In this document: piece after piece, positions 22,778 through 31,722 of the stretch
Position numbering within the stretch: the stretch's first letter is position 1
Layout: each line of letters begins with the position of its first letter
Source: Azolla caroliniana
Taxonomy: Eukaryota > Polypodiophyta
Reading direction: 5' to 3'
DNA: 64,000 nucleotides
Assembly: GCA_043228905.1 (NCBI GenBank)
Contig: JBHGNT010000018.1
Span: 5,332,001 to 5,396,000 of the forward strand
Translations under genes and position numbers: made by a program
Notes under the pieces: model-generated
Databases searched by the model: none
Seen by the model: the letters and a program-made list of their open reading frames with translations, nothing else
What the model was told of the DNA's origin: nothing

Positions 22778-23738
22778 CTAAGCTTTGCCATTCTTGGGAT
22801 GGGTTGTTGAGGCCGCCATGATGTCAATAGTGAAAGGGTTCGACGTGGTTGCTTGGGCAATCTCGTTGAGCAAGGAATCATCGTGCAAGAGATAGGTTGC
22901 GAACATGTGGAGTTGATCGAGCTGCAATAAACAATGTGATTGTTGAGAATAAGCGTCGTCGCCTGGGCGCAATGCAAAATCGGGTCGCCGAGAGAGAGCA
23001 TTCGCTTTCCCATGTTGAACGCCGAGTCGGAACAAGATTTCGAAGTCGTAGTCGACAAGAAAAGATGACCAACGAGCCTGCCTCCGATTCAACGTACGAG
23101 TGGTGGTGAAGTAGATGAGATTCTTGTGGTCGGTCACCACTTGAATACGATGTTGCGCCCCAGCCAGATAGGGTCACCATTCAACGAAGGCCGAGATGAT
23201 AGATGCGACCTCCTTGTCGTAGACCGGATAATTGATTTCCGGGCCTGTAAATTTCTGAGAGTAGAAGGTGACCGGATGTAGGGTGCCATCGTCATCAGGT
23301 TGGGACAAGACCGCACCTATGGGAAAGTCGGAGGCGTCGGTTTCAACCTGGAAAGGGCGGGTGGACTAACAGGGGGGCAGAGAGAAAAGCTGCTTTGAGG
23401 GCATTAAAAGCATTATGTGCTGCGGGGGTGCAAAGAAATGGAGTATCTTTTCGGGTAAGTTGGATGAGAGGTTGGACTAGGGATGAGAACCTGTCTATAA
23501 ATCATCTATAAAAATTTGCAAAACCAAGAAACAATTGTACCTCTTTTAGCCAAGTTGGGAGAGGCCAATCAGTGATTGCGGCGACCTTGCGTTTATCCGT
23601 TGTGATCCTGGTAGGTGAGATCATGTAACCTAGGAATTCCACAGAGGTTCGATCGAATTCACATTTCTCACTTTTGGCGAAGAGCCTATATTCTCGGAGT
23701 TTGGTGAGAACCAGCCGGACGTGGTGTGTGTGCTCCTC
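22778..23738 (-). pseudogene. Chromovirus RNase H region
   Basis: Continues the polyprotein downstream of reverse transcriptase. Recognisable phrases include [23 protein letters not shown] and [25 protein letters not shown], typical of the end of Ty3-type RNase H. The stretch 23141-23738 is interrupted by stops and frame changes. No intact enzyme. Confidence 0.8.
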
Positions 23739-24527
23739 CTAATTGGAAGAAAAAACTAGGATGTCGTCAAGGTAGATGACCTCGAAATGATCGAGATACT
23801 CACGAAAAATATCGTTCATCATGTGCTGGAAGACGGCCGGAGCATTGGTAAGGCCGAAAGGCATCACTTTGTACTTGAAATGTCCATAGCGCATCCGAAA
23901 AGATGTTTTCCACTCGTCCCTAGGCTTGATGTGCACCAAATTGTAGGCGCCCCGAAGGTCGATTTTGGAGAAGGTATGCCCCGTTCGGAGTCGATCGAGG
24001 AGCGCTGGAATTAAGGGCAGGGGGTAACGATTACGTACCGTAACTTTGTTGAGACTCCGATAATCGACACATAAGCGTAAGGAGCCGTCCTTCTTTTTGA
24101 CAAATAAGATTGGTGCCCCGACCGGTGATTTGGAGGGATGAATGAAGCCTTTCTCGAGATTCTCAGCCAAATATATGCGGAGAGCCTGAAGTTCGGGTTC
24201 AGATAACCCATAGATAGGACCGAATGGGGGATGCTCGCCTGCTTGGAGTTCTATTGGGCAATCGTAGGGGCGATGAGCTGGTAATCGATCAACATTCCGC
24301 TTTTCAAAGATGTCGGAAAAGTCGTTATATTGGATGGGTAAATTGGTGACAGGAACGGTGACGTTCCTCGACACAACGGCCAGTGTAGCGACCAAACCAG
24401 ACTCGACCGCAACAGAATCAAGAGAGTGTCGTGACCGAGCAGGAATTGGCGTTGTTGGAAAAATGATGGAGCGACTACACCAATCCACCGTCGGATTGTG
24501 TGTCTCCAACCAAGATAGCCCCAACAC
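23739..24527 (-). pseudogene. Chromovirus reverse transcriptase (N-terminal and palm)
   Basis: Ty3-type reverse transcriptase with [10 protein letters not shown], an [11 protein letters not shown] block, [11 protein letters not shown] (first catalytic Asp) and [11 protein letters not shown], where the two catalytic Asp are intact. The frame ends at a stop right after the active site. Upstream it runs to 24562, where copia B is inserted. The [12 protein letters not shown] and [13 protein letters not shown] segments resemble the sushi/Tcn1 group. Confidence 0.85.
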
Positions 24528-24562
24528 AATCGGATGTCGGGGGGTCGCGATGAGGTAGAACG

Positions 24563-25344
24563 TGTAAGGAAATCACCGGTTGGATTCACCTTCTTCACTC
24601 GGCCACAACCGATTAATCGCGGATCAATGTAGCAGAAAAATAGGAAATACAGAGAAAGACGCGATACACAGGGATTAACGTGGAAAACCCTATACGGGAA
24701 AAACCACGGGAGTGCGAGACTCCGAACCAAACTATGCACAGAGAAATATACAATGGCGAGCTGCAAGGCAACGACCTTGAGCTCGCTGTCCTCGCCACAG
24801 GCGGCGGAAGTACACAGAGGCGTCTACCTCTTCGTCTCTCTCGCGCTCTATCTCTCTCTCTCTCTCGGCTGCTCTCACTTCACTCCTCTTGAGTGGAAAA
24901 ACAGAAAAATGATAAGCAACAACATAAACTGTTTGCCCTAAGTCATATTTATACATATATGACTTTCGGGCTATTTACAAATATAGCCACAAGGGCTCTT
25001 AGCAAACATATTCACAAATATGTCCCCGCATCCGAATCTCTCTCCGGGTACATTCGTCATCCGGCTCCGTAACCGGGGTCTTCATCATCCGGATCCGTAT
25101 CCGGGTACTCTTCATCCGGCTCCGTAACCGGGGTCTTCATCATCCGGATCCGTATCCGGGTACTCTTCATCCGGCTCCGTAACCGGGGTCTTCATCATCC
25201 GGATCCGTATCCGGGTACTCTTCATCCGGCTTCGTAACCGGGGTCTTCATCATCCGGATCCGTATCCGGGTACTCTTCATCCGGCTCCGTAACCGGGGTC
25301 TTCATCATCCGGACATCCCATCCGGAGGGACCGAAATCCCAACA
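24563..25344 (-). repeat. Copia B 3' LTR (left)
   Basis: 782 bp, four full 55-bp U3 units plus a partial one. Contains a TATA-like gtataaatatg on the element strand near 24945-24955 and a CT-rich stretch (about 24830-24870). Confidence 0.93.
25056..25310 (-). repeat. 55-bp CCGG-rich tandem repeats in copia B U3 (left LTR)
   Basis: The unit contains ccggctccgtaaccgggg and ccggatccgtatccggg, two related half-units of about 27 bp. Four full copies plus a partial copy; the fourth has ccggcttcg. They lie upstream of the predicted TATA box, where enhancer repeats sit in other copia elements such as Tnt1. Confidence 0.9.
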
Positions 25345-25354
25345 AACTCCCCCT

Positions 25355-28300
25355 TCACTTCGGCATGGGATGTCTCTCCAACCCGATCCTCTTCCGGCAT
25401 GCTTCCAGCTTGTCGGGTGTGAGCACCTTGGTCAGCATATCCGACCCGTTCTCGTTCGTGTGGATCTTCGTCAGCACGAACTCCTTGTCTTCTATCCTTT
25501 CCCGGATCCAGTGGTATCTACGCTGGATGTGTTTCGTCCGGGAATGGTAGGCCGCGTTCTTTGCAAGGTGGATGGCACTCTGACTATCGCAGTAGAGTCG
25601 GTACTCCTCCTGCCGGATCCCGAGCTCTCTAATGAAGTCCTTCATCCATATTATTTCCTTGCCGGCTTCAACAGCTGCCATGTACTCCGCCTCCGTGGTT
25701 GACAACGCAACCGTCTTCTGCAGCCTCGACTGCCACGAAACGGCTCCCCCTGCATAAGTCATCACATACCCTGATGTGGACCGGCTGGTATCTGCATCAG
25801 CCGACATATCCGAATCGGTGAAGCCGTCGAGTTCGGGCTTACCGGAGCCGAATCGGAGGCACACGTTTGCCGTGCCCTTCAGGTATCGAAGTATCCACTT
25901 GACCGCGTTCCAATGCTCTTTGCCGGGATTGCTCATGTACCGGCTCACCACTCCGACTGCGTATCCGATGTCCGGTCTCATACACACCATGGCGTACATC
26001 AGGCTCCCGACAGCTGAGGCATACGGCACTTTCATCATATCCTCCTTTTCAGCCTTTGTCTTGGGACTTTGCTTGCTGGACAACTTGCAGTTTGCCGGTA
26101 GGGTTGATCCGACCGGTCTTGCTTCCGACATGTTGAACCGTTGAAGCACCTTTGTCACGTACTTCTCTTGTGACAGCCACAACTGCTTCTTGCTCCGGTC
26201 CCGGATGATGTGCATCCCTAGTATTTGTCTCGCCGGACCCAAGTCCTTCATTGAGAAGGTTCGGTGAAGAGCCTTCTTCAGCATCCGTATCTTGACCTGG
26301 TCCCGTCCGACGATCAACATGTCGTCCACGTACAGGAGGAGTATTAGAAAATCTCCTCCTTCGAACTTCTTCACAAACACGCAGTGGTCGGACTGCGTTT
26401 TGAGGTACCCTTCGTCGGTCATGAAGGAGTCGAACTTCCGGTACCATTGCCGGGGAGCCTGCTTCAGTCCGTAAAGGCTCTTCTTCAACCGGCATACCAG
26501 GTGCTCCTTCCCTTTCTTCTCGAATCCTTCCGGTTGCTGCATGTAGATCTCTTCATCGAGGTCACCGTGAAGGAATGCCGTCTTCACGTCCATCTGTTCT
26601 ACCTCGAGGTCCATGCTTGCCGCTATGCTCAGCACCGTCCGGATGGAGGTCATCTTCACTACCGGGGCAAATATCTCGTCGAAGTCGACGCCCTTCTTCT
26701 GCTGAAACCCCTTCACCACGATCCTGGCTTTGTATCTCGGGGGGTTTCCGGCATCTCCCGGTTTCAGCTTGAACACCCACTTGTTACGGAGTGCCCGTTT
26801 TCCTTTCGGCAACTCCACAAGTTCATATGTGTGGTTCTCATGCAGGGAATCCATCTCGTCCTGCATGGCACTCAACCACCTGCGGCTCTGGGTGTCATGC
26901 TTTGCTTCTTCAAAGCTCTCCGGCTCCCCTTCGTCGGTTAGCAGCACGTGCTCTGGTTCCGGAAATCTCCGGGGGGCCCTTCTCTCTCTTAGAGGATATC
27001 TCCGTTCCGGAGCTTCGGTAACCGGTTCTTCCGATTCTTCTTCATCCGAATCTATTTCGGGATCGGGGCCGGTTCCGGTATCGTTTTCATCTTCTTCGGC
27101 CGGTTCTGTTTCTTCACCGTCTTCGGCCGGATCCTCGAGTGCTAACCGGTCCCTTGCCGGTCGGGACTGCTCCTCGTAGAGTTTATACTCACCGGTTGAC
27201 TTGGAGCTCTTCATCTTCTTCTCCGACTCCCAGTCGGCGAGTGTCTTGTCCTCCATGAAGATGATGTCTCGACTCCTGAATATCTTCTTGTCCACCGGGT
27301 CCCATACTCGGTAGCCGAACTCGTCGTCGCCGTAACCGAGGAATATGCATGGCCGGGTCTTTGGATCTAGCTTTCCTCTCCGGTCCTTTGCCACATGCAC
27401 GTATGCGAGACACCCGAACACCTTCAGATGCCGGTAGGATACTTCCTTACCGGTCCACACTCTCTGCGGCGTGTCTCCGTCCAAAGGTACTGAGGGTGAT
27501 CTGTTTATCACATATGTCGCCGTCGACATTGCCTCAGCCCAAAACCCCTTGGGTAATTTCGCATGCGCCAGCATACTCCGGACCCTCTCCATTATGGTCC
27601 GGTTCATCCTCTCGGCCAGCCCGTTCAGTTCCGGCGTCTTCGGCACAGTAAACTCGAGTCGGATTCCCTTCGAGCGACAGTACTCCTGGAATTGCCCCCG
27701 GTATTCCCCTCCGTTATCCGCTCGTATCGCTTTCAGCTTCTTGCCGGATTCCCTTTCCACTCTCGCGTGGAGTTCTTTGAAGACGGACAACACTTGGTCC
27801 TTTGTCTTCATCGGTGCCGTCCACAGTCTTCGGCTATGATCATCTATGAAAGTTACGAAGTACTGGGCTCCGCCATGTGACTTCGTTTCTACCTGACACA
27901 CATCGGTGTGCACCAACTCCAATGGTGCGTTACGTCTCGTCGGTGGCCTTGAGTGGAAGGAGGTTCGGTTCTGTTTACCGGCCAGGCAATCGGTGCACTT
28001 CTCCAGGTGCACATGCTTCACTGGGATAAGGTTGTCTTCTGCAAGCCTCTTCATCCCCTTCTCACTCATGTGGCACAGTCTTTTGTGCCACAGCTCACCG
28101 GCAGTGTCGGCTGCCACATTCAGCTCTTCCGGACATAACCAGGCATTCATCAGGTACAGTGTGTTGACCTTCCGGGCCCGAGCCACTATCAAGCTCCCTT
28201 TGCTGAACTTCATGACACCGTTCCGGATGCTACCTGTGTAGCCTTCATCGTCTAGCCTCCCGGCCGAAATCAGGTTCAGTCGAACCTCCGGAACGTGTCG

Positions 28301-29428
28301 GACATCCTTCAGCAGCATTTTGCATCCGGTCGGGGTTGTCAACCACACGTCTCCTATGCCGGCAATCCGGCACGTACCTTCATTTCCCATCCGAACACAG
28401 CCATGCTCACCGGCTGTGTAGGATGAGAAGTATTTCTTCTCCGGGGTCAGGTGGAACGACGCTCCGGAATCGACCACCCAGGTCATCTCTACGCCGGCAA
28501 GGTTCAGCTCCCTCTCTTCGGTAATGAGCATGATTTCTTCTTCACTTGCCGCGAGTGCCGTCGTTCCTTTCCGGTCCTGCCCTCGCCGATCCGAACCTCT
28601 CCGGTCCGTGGCTCCCCGGTATGCACCGTTTCTCTCCGGTGACTTCTTCGAATCGGTGTCGTCGGCTCCGTTGTCCTTTCGGTAATGCCGACAATTCTTC
28701 CGGAAGTGCCCCGGCTTCCCACAGTGGAAGCACGTGGGCCTTCCTCTTGACTGCGACCGGGTCCCCGACTTCTCCCGTCTTTGCGGACTCCGGTTCCAGT
28801 GTCTTCCCCGTTCCGATTCGGTAAGCAGCGCCTTCGAGTCGGAGGCCGGTTCTTTGTCTCTCCGACGCGCTTCTTCGTTCAAAATACTTGTCTTTACCGT
28901 TTGTAGGGACAAGTTGTCTTCCGTGCAGGAGGTGCTGAGAGTCACCACCAAGTTCTCCCAGCTGTCCGGCAATGTACACATCAGGATGATGGCTTGCATT
29001 GCATCCTCCAACGGGAACTTGATCGCCGCAAGCTGGTTCACGAATCCCATGAACGTGCTTACGTGTTCCACCATACTCTCGCCGTCCCGGTACTTGAGAT
29101 TCACAATCTTCCTCATCAGGGAGGTCCGGTTCAACGCATTCTTCCTCTCATAGAGGCCCGACAGCTTCTTCCACATTTCGTATGCGTTGGTGTCGTTCGC
29201 CACATGTTGTAGGACGCTTACGTCGACATATTGTCGGATCGTCGCTACGGCTTTCCGGTTCAGGAGCTTCCACTCCGACTCAAGTACCCCTTTCGGTATT
29301 TCCGACCTGTCAATCGGTTCGTACAGGTCCCGAACAATCAGAAGATCCTCCATCTTGATCTTCCAGTCGGCGTAATTTTGTGCATTCAGCACCATCATCA
29401 TCGGCTGCCCGCTGCCGCCGCCTTCCAT
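25355..29428 (-). CDS. Copia B gag-pol polyprotein, intact
   Basis: Single frame of about 1357 residues starting at ATG 29428 (MEGGGSGQPMMM); the frame is open slightly further upstream without an ATG. Gag with zinc knuckle (CFHCGKPGHFRKNC, about 232), aspartic protease (VVDSGASFHL, about 316), integrase HHCC (from LWHKRLCHM, about 444) and DDE core (HTDVCQ, RADNGGEY, ELNGLAERMNRT, about 509-604), reverse transcriptase (QMDVKTAFLHGD about 950, YVDDML about 1031), RNase H (DSDMSAD, YCDSQSAIHLAKN, ADMLTK-like end). Ends RHPMPK about 10 bp before the 3' LTR. All catalytic motifs are intact, so the element could be transposition-competent. Its pol is very close to that of copia 3, but the gag N-terminal half is different. 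Confidence 0.95.
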   Translation of the reverse strand: MEGGGSGQPMMMVLNAQNYADWKIKMEDLLIVRDLYEPIDRSEIPKGVLESEWKLLNRKAVATIRQYVDVSVLQHVANDTNAYEMWKKLSGLYERKNALNRTSLMRKIVNLKYRDGESMVEHVSTFMGFVNQLAAIKFPLEDAMQAIILMCTLPDSWENLVVTLSTSCTEDNLSLQTVKTSILNEEARRRDKEPASDSKALLTESERGRHWNRSPQRREKSGTRSQSRGRPTCFHCGKPGHFRKNCRHYRKDNGADDTDSKKSPERNGAYRGATDRRGSDRRGQDRKGTTALAASEEEIMLITEERELNLAGVEMTWVVDSGASFHLTPEKKYFSSYTAGEHGCVRMGNEGTCRIAGIGDVWLTTPTGCKMLLKDVRHVPEVRLNLISAGRLDDEGYTGSIRNGVMKFSKGSLIVARARKVNTLYLMNAWLCPEELNVAADTAGELWHKRLCHMSEKGMKRLAEDNLIPVKHVHLEKCTDCLAGKQNRTSFHSRPPTRRNAPLELVHTDVCQVETKSHGGAQYFVTFIDDHSRRLWTAPMKTKDQVLSVFKELHARVERESGKKLKAIRADNGGEYRGQFQEYCRSKGIRLEFTVPKTPELNGLAERMNRTIMERVRSMLAHAKLPKGFWAEAMSTATYVINRSPSVPLDGDTPQRVWTGKEVSYRHLKVFGCLAYVHVAKDRRGKLDPKTRPCIFLGYGDDEFGYRVWDPVDKKIFRSRDIIFMEDKTLADWESEKKMKSSKSTGEYKLYEEQSRPARDRLALEDPAEDGEETEPAEEDENDTGTGPDPEIDSDEEESEEPVTEAPERRYPLRERRAPRRFPEPEHVLLTDEGEPESFEEAKHDTQSRRWLSAMQDEMDSLHENHTYELVELPKGKRALRNKWVFKLKPGDAGNPPRYKARIVVKGFQQKKGVDFDEIFAPVVKMTSIRTVLSIAASMDLEVEQMDVKTAFLHGDLDEEIYMQQPEGFEKKGKEHLVCRLKKSLYGLKQAPRQWYRKFDSFMTDEGYLKTQSDHCVFVKKFEGGDFLILLLYVDDMLIVGRDQVKIRMLKKALHRTFSMKDLGPARQILGMHIIRDRSKKQLWLSQEKYVTKVLQRFNMSEARPVGSTLPANCKLSSKQSPKTKAEKEDMMKVPYASAVGSLMYAMVCMRPDIGYAVGVVSRYMSNPGKEHWNAVKWILRYLKGTANVCLRFGSGKPELDGFTDSDMSADADTSRSTSGYVMTYAGGAVSWQSRLQKTVALSTTEAEYMAAVEAGKEIIWMKDFIRELGIRQEEYRLYCDSQSAIHLAKNAAYHSRTKHIQRRYHWIRERIEDKEFVLTKIHTNENGSDMLTKVLTPDKLEACRKRIGLERHPMPK

Positions 29429-29442
29429 TTTCTGCAACAGTC

Positions 29443-29454
29443 GCTCTGATACCA
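29443..29454 (-). other. Copia B primer-binding site
   Basis: gctctgatacca on the plus strand, the complement of TGGTATCAGAGC, three bases inside the 5' LTR. Matches the 3' end of plant initiator-Met tRNA. Confidence 0.9.
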
Positions 29455-29457
29455 GTT

Positions 29458-30184
29458 TGTAAGGAAATCACCGGTTGGATTCACCTTCTTCACTCGGCCA
29501 CAACCGATTAATCGCGGATCAATGTAGCAGAAAAATAGGAAATACAGAGAAAGACGCGATACACAGGGATTAACGTGGAAAACCCTATACGGGAAAAACC
29601 ACGGGAGTGCGAGACTCCGAACCAAACTATGCACAGAGAAATATACAATGGCGAGCTGCAAGGCAACGACCTTGAGCTCGCTGTCCTCGCCACAGGCGGC
29701 GGAAGTACACAGAGGCGTCTACCTCTTCGTCTCTCTCGCGCTCTATCTCTCTCTCTCTCTCGGCTGCTCTCACTTCACTCCTCTTGAGTGGAAAAACAGA
29801 AAAATGATAAGCAACAACATAAACTGTTTGCCCTAAGTCATATTTATACATATATGACTTTCGGGCTATTTACAAATATAGCCACAAGGGCTCTTAGCAA
29901 ACATATTCACAAATATGTCCCCGCATCCGAATCTCTCTCCGGGTACATTCGTCATCCGGCTCCGTAACCGGGGTCTTCATCATCCGGATCCGTATCCGGG
30001 TACTCTTCATCCGGCTCCGTAACCGGGGTCTTCATCATCCGGATCCGTATCCGGGTACTCTTCATCCGGCTCCGTAACCGGGGTCTTCATCATCCGGATC
30101 CGTATCCGGGTACTCTTCATCCGGCTCCGTAACCGGGGTCTTCATCATCCGGACATCCCATCCGGAGGGACCGAAATCCCAACA
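29458..30184 (-). repeat. Copia B 5' LTR (right)
   Basis: 727 bp; same as the left LTR except for three rather than four full 55-bp units (repeats at about 29953-30152). This LTR supplies the promoter for the polyprotein. Confidence 0.93.
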
Positions 30185-30189
30185 GAACG

Positions 30190-30427
30190 TTAGTTCCTCC
30201 TGGTGTGCCCCGATTTGAAGTACCAACGGGATAGTGACTTTGGTAACCGCCCCCGATGAGAGAACCCGATCGTCGATTACTTCAACGGATATGGGTTGTG
30301 ATGTGCAGACGGTGGGGATATTATGTGCGCATACAAACGATTTATCGATAAAGCAAGTAGATGCTTCGAAGTCGAGCAAGGCATGAGAATGTATTGAAGT
30401 TGAACCAAAACAAAGACTTACTTGCAA
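30190..30427 (-). pseudogene. Chromovirus protease fragment
   Basis: A short stretch with the retropepsin layout (SIHSHALLDFEASTCFID). The expected D-S/T-G active site reads D-F-E, so the enzyme is dead. A stop separates it from gag. It is truncated on the 3' side by the copia B insertion. Confidence 0.7.
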
Positions 30428-30507
30428 AGAAAACCCTCCTAATGGCGGTTCAGACTTGTAGGATCATGGAGAAGGTGAGTAACGGGAAGCGTCCAACGGC
30501 ATGGCTC

Positions 30508-31296
30508 CTATTGCAACCGGACTTGGTCATTTTCTTGTTGTCGAGGAACCTCCGCAAGACGTGCACGATGGAATTGGTGTCGAGGGCCCCGTTCTTCTTG
30601 ACGAAGTTCGAAAAGACGATTGTCACACTGGACAGCTTGGGAGATTACCCGAGACAACGATGTGGGCTCCGGGAAGTTTAAGAGAAGAGTCTTGACGTAA
30701 TTTCGGAGACCACGATGGAAATGGTCGCATAGGGCTTGGTCATCCCAACTAACATCGTAGGCAATCTGGCGGAACTCTGAGGCGTAGATCGAGGCAGGAC
30801 GTGAACCTTGTTGGATAGAATAAAGCTTTGTGAGTGCCGTTCGTCGCCGATCTGTCTCGCCAAATGTGGCTTCGAGCTCCTCCATGAAAGCGGTGAAGTC
30901 CTCCAAGAGAGGGGATGAGGTCTCAATCAAGGGTGCAAACCACGCTTGCGCCGGCCCAGAGAGAAGCGTGCCAACAAGCCCAACCCGAGAAAAGTCGTGA
31001 GTATACCATTGGGGCTGTAATCGGATGATAAGCCGAATTTGGTTGATGAATCCGCAAAGATACGCCCTCGTGCCATTGAATTTTTCGGGTAGGCTGATGG
31101 TTGGTTCGAGGACATATGGATGAGAAGAGGACATGGTCGGGCTAGGTGTCGACGGTGGTTGTGACTCGGCGGCTAGTGGATTTCTTGAAGTGCCGGATTG
31201 CAACTCTCGTAATGATTCCCAAAGGATTTCATTCTCCAGTTGAAGTTGTTGCAAGGCTGCCATGATTTGGTTTAGGTTGTCGACGGAGCCGGACAT
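30508..31296 (-). pseudogene. Chromovirus gag
   Basis: 262-residue frame starting at ATG 31296, about 28 bp inside the 5' LTR. An N-terminal coiled-coil-like Q/L-rich segment is followed by a capsid-like domain (LPEKFNGTRAYLCGFINQ, LLSGPAQAWFAPL, LEATFGETDRRR, YASEFRQIA). This resembles the gag of sushi/PEG10-type Ty3 elements. A TAG ends the frame; no zinc knuckle is readable in the remnant that follows. The frame is long enough to make a capsid-like protein, though the element as a whole is broken. Confidence 0.8.
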
Positions 31297-31324
31297 GGTA
31301 GCAAGAAAAGGAAGGTGTACAAAC

Positions 31325-31722
31325 TGTCACAGACAAGTATAATAGAGTAGAACGAAGATAAGACTGGAGAACAAGAGAGAGCAAAAGAACAAGAACTCAA
31401 CTTATAGAATCCGTAACTTGTGTTGTACACCTTGATTAGAATCAAGGTGCACATGAGTATTTATACAAGAGGGTAGGGCTATGTAAGCCAGCTAGAAATA
31501 GAGTGCATGAGGATGCATGCAATAGAGAATGCATGAGGGTGCATGCAAGCTAGAGAATGAGAATGCATGTAAACTAGGAACTTCCAATGTTCAATCTACA
31601 CTATATGAAGTTGAATTAAATACAAGGATGCATATGTAGCTCAAGTGCTAGGGTTTGCCCAATAGAGACCATGAGGTCTTGGGTTCAATCCCTACCTTCC
31701 TCTGTGGCATATGTCTATGACA
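31325..31722 (-). repeat. Chromovirus 5' LTR (right)
   Basis: 398 bp. Longer than the left LTR by a short duplicated gcatgcaa-containing block near 31515-31550. Carries the same tRNA-like module (A-box-like 31637-31653, B-box-like 31681-31692). Confidence 0.88.

Larger units (their letters stand above)
24563..30184 (-). mobile_element. Ty1/copia element B, young and intact (inner layer of nest 1)
   Basis: LTRs 24563-25344 and 29458-30184 flank one continuous gag-pol frame. Target-site duplication GAACG on both sides (24558-24562, 30185-30189), exact. Primer site complementary to initiator-Met tRNA (TGGTATCAGAGC on the element strand, 29443-29454). A purine tract (gaagggggagtt) precedes the 3' LTR on the element strand. 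The LTRs appear identical by eye, apart from one extra 55-bp tandem unit in the left LTR and a C/T difference inside it. Complete and potentially autonomous. Confidence 0.95.
21022..31722 (-). mobile_element. Ty3/gypsy chromovirus, Tcn1/sushi-like (middle layer of nest 1)
   Basis: LTRs 21022-21393 and 31325-31722 (TGTCACAG...TATGACA on the plus strand). Target sites GCGTG (21017-21021) and ACGTG (31723-31727) differ by one base. The element reads leftward: gag 30508-31296, protease about 30190-30427, reverse transcriptase 23739-24527, RNase H, integrase, C-terminal chromodomain ending at the left LTR. The left LTR is preceded on the element strand by a purine-rich tract (ggagggagaataa). Copia B is inserted between protease and reverse transcriptase. 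Net length about 5.1 kb. Multiple stops make it inactive. Motifs in gag, reverse transcriptase and integrase recall fungal Tcn1 and vertebrate sushi elements more than the common plant clades CRM, Tekay, Reina or Galadriel; this rests on recollection of those families. Confidence 0.88.

Noticed and set aside
25056-25310. Regular direct repeats as a CRISPR array
   Set aside because: Units are contiguous with no unique spacers, lie inside an LTR, and the genome is a plant's.
26384-26941. Plus-strand frames across copia B
   Set aside because: Shadows of the intact gag-pol on the minus strand in GC-rich DNA.
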